Positions 55,478-64,000 of a DNA stretch of 64,000 nucleotides are shown here, piece by piece. Both the position numbers and the translations under genes were made by a program. The notes below the pieces were generated by a model. The model ran no database searches and was not told the DNA's origin. It worked only from the letters and a program-made list of their open reading frames with translations. The first letter of the stretch is position 1, and each line of letters starts with the position of its first letter. This DNA is from Echinarachnius parma (Eukaryota; Echinodermata; Echinoidea; Clypeasteroida; Echinarachniidae), in NCBI GenBank assembly GCA_037951105.1, contig JBAMJV010012357.1, positions 1 to 64,000 of the forward strand, given 5' to 3'.

Positions 55478-58250
55478 CTGTAAATGTGAGAAAAAAATTG
55501 TGAGCAATAATAAGTTATAATATATTATCAAATAGCCTTACAAGTCATTGACTTACAAGTCATTGACAACTTTCACGATTTTATGCTAAAAACATAACAG
55601 TACTTATCTAAATACATGTACATCGATTTGTGGTGGTGATAGGAACATAAATAAAGTGGGATATCAATGCAGTTATATGTACATAGCGCGTTATGAATTC
55701 CAATTTCAAGTCTTTCTACAAAATAATACAAACACGACATCGTTTTCAACTTTCCCTTCGTCCACAGGTATCAATATATCAACTGTATACAATCATGGTA
55801 TATATGAATGTGAGAGGAAGTTTATTGTACTAGTATACTACAATAAGCTGAATACGATTATGGACTTTTAAAGCCCATTATTCTATACCATCTCTCAGAA
55901 CTGTCAATAATATACAGTACATAATGTGTTGTCTATCAAGTTTCAATTTACAGAGAGTTAAAAAGTGAGAAGAGGTTGTCATTACTCGATTAAATGACAA
56001 TATAATGACCTGATTTTTAAAACACACACTAACATAGTCACACACTCACACGCATACTACATTATTCGTATAGTATACATGTAATATTATATCTGATACA
56101 CAAGGAAGTGGTGTAAAAGTTATTAAAAATAACTGGAGGAATTGTTATCCCAGCAATACGGATATAAACATTATACACTATAACCACACAAAATGGCATA
56201 ACCAGGGATTATAATAATAACGGGGTCCCGAAAGAGGGGCATACATTGAGGGGGTGATTCTGATTCTACCCAGGAAGCCTGTGTCAAAAAAACATTGGTG
56301 TTATCAAATAGTGTTCGAAAGTACCACTGACAATATAGGGCCCACCAAAATTAGCTTCGGATCACCAGCACTTCAGTCAGCCACGCCAAAGTTTACTTTT
56401 CCAACTATCGACTATTTAACAAACCAAGTGTCACACAGTGCCGCATGTTTATCTTAGTTGTCCGGCCACCGAAATCATGTTTTGAATTCGTGCAACTTAA
56501 ACTCGATATGTCCTGATTCTACTTGCCCGACATAGTCACCATGGAAAAAGTTTACATTTCTAGAGACAATATTGTGAATGTCGGTATTCATGTTCGGCTC
56601 ACATGAAGGCTGAAAGGGCAATACTTCAAAAAAAGAGGGAGAGGAGGTGGTGGATAGAGGGAGGGAGGGAGGAGGGGGGGGTGCCCCCCTTACTCCAATA
56701 GTTAGCCCACTCCGGAAACGCAACATGACATGATATAATCAAGGTGTATCCCTGGTGTAATCGTATACAACCCAAGCATATCCGTATCATGATGATACAG
56801 GCATGGATAGATGTACTGGTAGTTTGAAATATCACGGACAACAAAACAAAACAAGGTGGGCGTATGGGACAAATTTAGCTTGGGCTGATTTTGTTTTGAT
56901 TTTCTTTTTCGGTTGTTTGAATATCATCATTCCTACAAAATATATAACAGTAAGACAACAGTTTTTCACTATAACCTTATAGAGAGACAACCTTCCTGCC
57001 CGAATATGAGAGTTTTTGACAGAACATGGGGTGGAAATCCCGGACATTATCATATTTATACTGTATTACTCTCAACAGGGGAGGGGGGGGGGGGGCTGCA
57101 GCCCCCCCCCCCCCCCCCCCCCCGGGTACGTCTATGTCATGTTTGGTCAGGGCACCGTAACATAAAGATGCACGATTAATCGTACGATCGATCAATTGAT
57201 CGTACGATTATTATGTTAAAGGGCCCAGATGTGAAAGGAAACAGGATGTGTTGTTAAAACAAACGTTCACAAAGCTTTCATCACCACATCCAGGTAAACA
57301 TAACAGTTTAATTTCACCTTTGTCATGTTTGTGAACAATAAGCGTAACGTGATAGCCCGCTGATTTCTATAAAACAACGTGTTTGAAATGTGGATGGAAG
57401 AGCAAACAAAACGATTATGGAAAGTATGATACTTCAAACAAGGAAGTAACAATGGGTTATTCCCATTACTATAATATGAGGTATTATATGTATAACGTTT
57501 TATTTTCATAACTAAGTGATATGTATATTATATTTCAGAAAGCAGTGTCATATTTAAGCAAACTATACGCTAGAATGCATTGTCATGATTGTGGACAGTG
57601 GAAGCAAACACAAATAAGTATTGAAAGCATCACACTATAACATAACGAGGAATTAAAATAGGTTCTCCCTCCACTATTATGAGGCAATTTTTCAATTTGA
57701 ATTTTTCTGATTAAGTGATATAATATATATATGGTACATTATATTCAGGATGAAATATTATTAAAAAAGAAAACATCATACTGGGCTATATTACGAAGTG
57801 TGGAAAATAACGGATTTTGTCATCACTCAAGATAATATATCAATTCTACAAAGTGTACATATGAATATTCGAGTCAAGTATGCAGGAAAACATCCTTTAT
57901 ATTATGTTTTACAGACATTTTATCAATAAGTACTAGTTATTATAATAATGTTAAACCTGTCGAACCCTCACTGTAGAATAATCGAATGTATACACGACTC
58001 AACCTAAGCTATACTACTTGTATAGGGTGCCAGATTTTGTTATGATCTAATTTGATATATCTATCGTAAATAATATCTTCCAGACAATCTTCTTCATTTT
58101 AGAGTTGTTTTTTTTTCTTCAAATTTTCAAAATGACAGATGGACCCATATGGAGAGGGATCATCAAATTAACCTTCTTCCCATATTTCCCAAACCACCAT
58201 TCATAGATGTTGCCATGTACCGTTGCCAAAGAATCAGAGCCTTAATTTTG
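55478..58250. other. upstream DNA or 5' intron, no gene seen
   Basis: AT-rich with short frames only. It may be intron if a noncoding first exon exists further upstream. Promoter not identified. Confidence 0.45.
57078..57125. repeat. perfect poly-G/poly-C palindrome
   Basis: A G run, ctgcag centre, then a longer C run. Can form a hairpin or G-quadruplex. Similar pairs occur at 47430-47466 and 51876-51922. Confidence 0.9.
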
Positions 58251-58261
58251 TTTTCAAGTTA

Positions 58262-58437
58262 TATAGCGACGGGGGCATATAGGGGGGGGGGCACGTGCCC
58301 ACAATAATTTTAAAACCCAAAGCAATAGGAAAAATAAGGGGACATAACAAAAAAGAAAAAATACATAAGGTGTGCCCCCAATAATTATGCGTGCCCCCCC
58401 CCCCCCCCCAATTAGTCCAACCACGCTACGCCACTGA
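58262..58437. mobile_element. CTACGCCACTG-type MITE
   Basis: Right end acgctacgccactg; left end eroded. Interior gggggcacgtgccc and caataattatgcgtgcccc, as in the next element. Confidence 0.6.
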
Positions 58438-58695
58438 GGGCAGGGGGAGATGAATTGGTGGAGAGAGGGGGAGGGGTACAACATTGTGCCCCCATTTCTG
58501 TCCCGCATAGCGTTATCATATGTTCAAAACTGACTACATTTTTTTTTTTATGAAACGTGCATTACTGTATAGTCTGGTATGTCCATTGTTCGTACAAAGT
58601 TGAAAATTATCCCATTTTCCCCAAATTAAATCATATAAATCTCAATAACCAAGACCAGGTGAAAGTTTGACAAAACAGAACTGTTATTAGTAATA

Positions 58696-58930
58696 GCCCG
58701 GTCACATATCAACGGATTGCGTAAACGGACGTCAAACGGAGAGCTAAAATTTCCATCCGTTCGTCTCCGTTCGTATGCGTTTCTTGTCCGTTCCTTGTCC
58801 GGTGATGTACGTTGTTCTATGTTTTGTACATAAAGCAATGGAGACGACTTTCATCACCGGATAATTTCATTTCGCAAATGTTCTATTCGTTGGGCATTCG
58901 TTTCCGCTATCCGTTGATATCTGACCGGGC
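58696..58930. mobile_element. GCCCGGTCACATATCAACGG MITE
   Basis: 235 bp with inverted ends gcccggtcacatatcaacgg and ccgttgatatctgaccgggc. Interior has several ccgttcg-type repeats. Confidence 0.82.
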
Positions 58931-59449
58931 CATACATGAATCACTAGAGTTGCTAGTGAGTTCGGTCGAGTTTGTCCCTCGAGCGACGTTTTGGGACAAG
59001 AAAAATGCTTTATCCAGGGAAATTAAACATGCTCATTATGACCTACAACTACAAGGCATTTCGTTCAAGATAAAAGTAAGGGGTAAGCATATAAACCTTT
59101 CCATAGCTGAACACATGCATATCACACAAACAAAAGTAGGTGGCCCCCCTCATTCAAAGTCGTTCTATCGCAACTGATTGGGGCCGGGGGGGGGGGGGGG
59201 CAGAACATGCAAAAGGGAGGCCGGGGGGCACACATACCCACACGTTCACGTTTACGGCAAGGTCACGCAATCATACGGTGATCTACTTTTGATTCATTAA
59301 CCCCTGCACTATATCAAGCCATGACTGAATCATTGTGTCACATTTGGGGCCCTATTCTATCAAACGGATATGCTTCGAGGAAAAAAATAAAGGATTCATG
59401 GAAGGGCGGAGCCTGTTCACTAACGAGGAACAAGGGAACATTATAACCA

Positions 59450-59637
59450 GTGATGTAACGACGGGGGTGGGGGGGGGGGGGGGGCGTGCCGCCCCCAATA
59501 ATTTGAGAAAAAAAATAATAGGAAACATAAGTAGACATTTTTGTTGAAAAAACAAAAAATACATAAGGTGACGTGCCCCCAATAGTTGTGCGTGCCCCCC
59601 CCCCCTCCCCCAATCAGCCCGACCACGCGGCTACGCC
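59450..59637. mobile_element. CTACGCCACTG-type MITE with near-match 8-bp flanks
   Basis: Left cagtgatgtaacgacggg, right gcggctacgccactt. Flanks ATTATAAC and ATCATAAC differ at one base, consistent with an aged 8-bp hAT duplication. Confidence 0.7.
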
Positions 59638-59786
59638 ACTTATCATAACAATAAGAAGCTTGTTTGGACATATCGTACCTTTGAACTTATTTTGTTCGTG
59701 TAAAAAGCCTCCTCAGTAATAAATATGTATAAACACAAATGATTCATCGTATTGTACAATACTCTAAATTATAACCATGATATATA

Positions 59787-60316
59787 CAGGGTGGCCCAAA
59801 AAAAACGGAACGGGGCACTTCCCAAAATGTAATACCGCAATGTTTATGTTCATCAGATAGGGTGTCCTTTCCAATGAAAAACAACACCAAGAACAGTAAT
59901 TTTGGTCAGGTCGTTTTTGTTTAAGGACGCAGTGAGTGAGACCATGTCAGGTGCCGATTTATGTCGATTTCGACCTAGTCAATGCCAGTTTAACCGCACT
60001 CCTTGCCCGTAATACCATTCAGCGACCAGGCCCATTCTCTCGGCACACGGCTGAGTGCACACTAACAATAGTGCGCGATGCTCAACGATATGAACGGCGG
60101 TTCGTGCAATTCATCAAGCGCTGGCTCAATACAAATTGACAAAAAAGAGAACCTGACATGGTGTCACTCACAGGGCCCTACAACAAAAACTACACGACCA
60201 AATTGACTGTTCTTGGTATCGTTGTTCATTTGAAAAGACACTCTATCCGATGGACATAATACATGTGTTACTTTATTTTGGGAAGTGCCCCGTTCCGTTT
60301 TTTTTGGGCCACCCTG
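59787..60316. mobile_element. Tc1/mariner-like non-autonomous element, copy 2
   Basis: Same length, ends and TA flanks as the copy at 2605. The matching internal stretch reads QRYERRFVQFIKRWLNTN then stop. Confidence 0.8.
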
Positions 60317-61440
60317 TATAGAGCTGATTGTGGTATACGAGTGAGCTCCTTGGTGGTGTAACTGTGGATTGTTTATTGTTTGTTGTTTACTATTAGTAGT
60401 ATTACACACATGTATACATTATTCACATAATCATGCTTTATACTTAGCCATTTTGAATGTTCATTTAATATGTATATGCATTCAGTTTATTGATCCATGA
60501 CAACATACACATACAATACTATCAAGGCAGTTGGTAGACTGAAATTCGTTTTGTTTACAATCAGATTAAGTTCATTACATATGGAATTTCTTTACAACAA
60601 CAAAAAGATCAATGATGAATCAAATTTGTGGATAGATACTAGAACAAACATGTAACGATAATATTTATGCAATTCAAATGTGTACAGAGAACATTAGTAT
60701 AAAACGATTGTAAGGCAATTCAATTTTTTACAAAACATCAGATTAAGCAAAAAGATCAACGTTGAATCAAATTTCCACAGCTTGAATACAATTCTTTTCA
60801 CAAATTTAATAAAGGCAACTTACTCTATTCAAAGGTTAGTTTGAACCTCATTCCAATTTCCAACCTATCTAATTGCAATTGATATGCCCCGGTTATATCA
60901 CTCAAAATTCATATGACATCATTACATACAAAAACGATCAATGGTAATGATGAGCGAGTGTGTATTTTTATACAGAGGGCTCGGATGATGTATAATGATG
61001 ACTCCGGGCTATTCCGAATAATCGACCCGTAACCGTAAATTTGATTTATTATTGACTAATGACACTGGCCTTGCGTGCCACTTTGTCTATAATACATGTC
61101 ATATGCGCACTAAAACCAACGCTATATATATTATTAGCCATACTGAATTACGAGATGAAACACATAATTGACACGTGGAATATTATGTGCATAGGGTTAT
61201 ATTATAGCCTACGATCGACACAACTGTTAAAATAATGTGCTTGGTTTAGATTTCTCATTTCAGCTCATGAATCAAATTGAATAGTATAACTTGGGTGAAC
61301 CAAAGATTGCCTTCATATAAACGAGGATCCTACATAATAATTATGACTGGAGGAACGCTCTTGATCAGTGTCGAAAAGGCCATCCAGTAAATTTGGATTC
61401 CTGTATCTTCACAACAAAAAAACGTATAACAAGCACGACT
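60317..61440. other. unassigned AT-rich DNA
   Basis: No repeat, ORF or splice-linked exon recognised. Weak local similarity between 60590-60670 and 60770-60800 (aaagatcaa, gaatcaaatt). Confidence 0.45.
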
Positions 61441-62135
61441 GGCAGATATTGGAGGGGTGGTGATGCTGTGTTATACATTAAATGTTATGAACGGGACCAT
61501 GTTGTAAATTCAGGATGTTGTATAGGTTAGTGAAGCTAGATAAACGCAAAGTGGTAGGCCTACTGGAAGTGAGCTTTCAGTTTGCCAGCGTCCCGACGGG
61601 CCATCAGAGTTGGCCATCATCTAGAAGAGGATCCTATGACTGAATGAACGCTCATACCGCCGATACCTCGCGATATTGCTGTATCATCACAAAACTTACG
61701 ACAATTAAAGCCCGGCACAGACAGAGCCGACTCGACCCGATCCGACTGATTAACTCAGTATGTGTTGCCTCAGGACTCCGGTTTTTCCAATCAAGAGCCA
61801 GTCAAAGGTCAATCGAGCCCGATTCAACGTGTTGAATCGGCTCCGACTGAGCGAAACTGACTCTAGCCTGACTGAAAACCAGTCGGATCGGGTCGAATCG
61901 GCTCTGTCTGCGCCGGGCTTAAGACATGACTGATCAGGGAGAGGGGGATGGGAGGTCCAATAACATTAAACATTATGCGCGGGACTACTATAAGTCGTCA
62001 AAACAGGTCGTTTGTGAAGCAAGACGTGGTGGTGAGCTTTCAGTTCTCAGTTTGCCAGACTCCCGACGGACCAAACGGTCGAGACAAGATCCTATAGACC
62101 TCCACGACGAGGATCCTCAGGAGGACCAGTCGTGA
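61440..62135. repeat. possible duplicated segment around a MITE
   Basis: 61570-61640 and 62030-62100 share gagctttcagtt, gtttgccag and ggatcctat-type motifs. Diverged. Confidence 0.45.
61709..61919. mobile_element. GCGCAGACAGAGCCGAC MITE, copy 2, TAA flanks
   Basis: Ends agcccggcacagacagagcc and ggctctgtctgcgccgggct, TAA flanks. It is in inverted orientation to copy 1, judging from the interior (agcgaaactgactctagcct). Confidence 0.85.
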
Positions 62136-62839
62136 CTAGAGTCGAACCCGTCGCAATTCATGTGTAACTATGATTACTTCACAACACGTAGACTGATGTG
62201 TCTCCTAAGACACATAATTTTCACGAGAGTGTAATAATATTATGTGATCTCCGCTTTAATAATCGGGTATGTTTTTGCAGAGCGCATTTGTGTATCATAA
62301 TCATAACAAGAGTACCCGATTAAGTGGAGACGACTTCCTTAAGACATATATTTAGTTCGGTCAACACATACTCCTTCAGCAGGAGTACCTTTTTAGCATG
62401 TTTAGATGTACTCTATTATTATGGAAACCACTATTAACTTTGTCAACATTATTTTGTTGAACCGGGTAGCTAGTAGTTCAATTTACTAGTATTACAAACT
62501 CTATGGTTGAAGTTACCCAGATGTCTTGTGTCTTGCTGACTTGATGTTTCCCTCCTATCAACAATTGATGCATGAACAAGTTGTTTGGGTTTGTCACATT
62601 TTGTTGTTGTGATAATTATATGACGGACTTTGAAAGCGTCCCCGGGATATACACGTGTATATAGTTTTAATTGCGCCAAACAGGCGATTATAACAAGAAC
62701 CATCGTGTCATGGCATAATCATAAATAGCACGAACCGTTCTGAAGATTTCTCACAGACCAGCATCGCAGGTATGACGTAAATATTCCTACCACAAAGTGT
62801 ATAAACTTGTTTTTATTTGAACCAAATAAAGATCGAAAC

Positions 62840-64000
62840 AAGAACCAGGCATGGCGCAAACATAAAGAAAACACCCTGTGACCCTGTCACTCTGGAATAA
62901 AATGAAAACATAAATTAGCACACAATGACAGATGGTTTCCCATTCTAAAATGGAGCCTGAATATCACTATACACCATGTTAACGAACTAATTAGCATACA
63001 AATAGCTCCTTCAATAGCACACTCTGTCAGAGAGCATTATGGCACAACTATATACTGCACCAAACGTGAGATTCTAACACGAAACAGGCGCGAAAATTAA
63101 CGTACGAAAACAACAAAAATGGAAGAGAGCTTCGAAGTATTAATAACACAAAGGTTACTTGAACTGCCCCAAGAAATTATTAATAATGCCTTGTTGGTCA
63201 GATTCTAACACGACACAGGCCTGAATATAAACGTAAATCGCACACAATGGTAGAGAACTTAATGACATTAATGACGCAGACGTTTCTTAAATGACAAGAA
63301 ATTATTATTAGAGCCCAGCTTGTTGGTCGTATTGAATGTATATCTACTCCAAACAGACGAATCTAACACGAAACAGGCCTGGATCTAAACATAAATAACT
63401 CAACATAGCAACGAGATTCATGGCATTAATTACACAACGTGTATTAAAGCCATATCTGGTCATATGCTGCACCAAACGAACGATTATAACACGAAACAGG
63501 CCTGAAAGTGAACATAAATAGCACAAGGGCTTCATGACAAAAATTGTTTAAAATAAACTGCCCCTATATAGAAATATAATTAAATCCTTCTCTAATCTTG
63601 GTCATGATGTTGGGTTGCACCAAACAGCCATATCTGGTCATTTGCTGCACCAAACGAACGATTCTAACACGAAACACATGCCTACAATAAACAAACAGCT
63701 TAGAAAATCCCGAAACAAACAGTACAACCGTTTAAAAAAACTAATAACATTGCCCCAAGAAATTATTACAAAAGCCTTGTCGGTCATTTTGCCTTTACCC
63801 AAACGGACGATTCTAACACGAAACAGGCCTAAAAAATAGGCGTAAATAACTAACAAATCCCCAAACAACATGGCACAAACCATATAAAATTTCTTAAATT
63901 AATACCATTGCCCAAAGAAATTATTACAAAAGCCTTGTCGGTCATTTTGCCTTCACCAAAACGACGATCCTAACACGAAACAGGCCTTAAAAAATAAGCG
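62840..64000. repeat. degenerate satellite running off the window
   Basis: Units of about 120-165 bp marked by ctaacacgaaacaggcct and aagaaattatta, at 63070, 63205, 63360, 63485, 63660, 63810 and 63965. Confidence 0.85.

Noticed and set aside
58812..59177. 121-codon ORF on the plus strand
   Set aside because: Half of it is MITE sequence (58696-58930), and the rest shows no recognised motif or splice context.

Overview
This window is animal genomic DNA: AT-rich, intron-rich and crowded with repeats. One protein-coding gene is recognisable, a complete integrin beta subunit on the minus strand. Its 23 coding exons run from the start codon at 55132 down to the stop at 13478. Joining the exons at GT-AG boundaries gives 2373 nt with a continuous frame (790 residues plus stop). 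The product has signal peptide, PSI, hybrid, beta-I domain with MIDAS, four cysteine-rich I-EGF modules, beta-tail, one transmembrane helix, and a short tail with NPIY and NPVY. The many tRNA-derived SINEs, MITEs, poly-G/poly-C tracts and long simple repeats suggest a marine invertebrate, perhaps an echinoderm or hemichordate. That placement is inference; no species call is possible from the sequence alone.

Layout: 1-13.4 kb lies downstream of the gene and holds only repeats (MITEs, a mariner-like element, TAC, TCAA and CA microsatellites, foldbacks). 13.5-23.6 kb carries the tail, transmembrane, beta-tail and EGF exons (23 to 14). 25.1-38.8 kb carries exons 13 to 5 (hybrid domain return and beta-I). 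40.1-55.5 kb carries exons 4 to 1. 55.5-64 kb is upstream DNA with MITEs and a satellite that runs off the window. An unseen 5' noncoding exon is predicted upstream, because the exon holding the start codon has a good 3' splice site at its 5' edge.

Two features stand out. First, at least seven exons (5, 13, 15, 18, 20, 21, 22) have decayed local copies in neighbouring introns. The exon 5 copy keeps the MIDAS motif and differs mainly at synonymous sites, so it may once have been a functional alternative exon. Second, intron 5 holds a 5.5-kb element (32697-38188) built of GACGTC-rich tandem repeats, including exact 248-bp monomers. It has short inverted ends, is inserted in an older MITE, and is flanked by ACC on both sides. 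It carries many TGACGTCA (CRE-type) palindromes.

Several mobile elements have clear target-site duplications: GATAGACA, GTATGAGC, GGGGTAAC, CATTG, TAA and TA. No CRISPR array, rRNA, functional tRNA or bacterial operon was seen.
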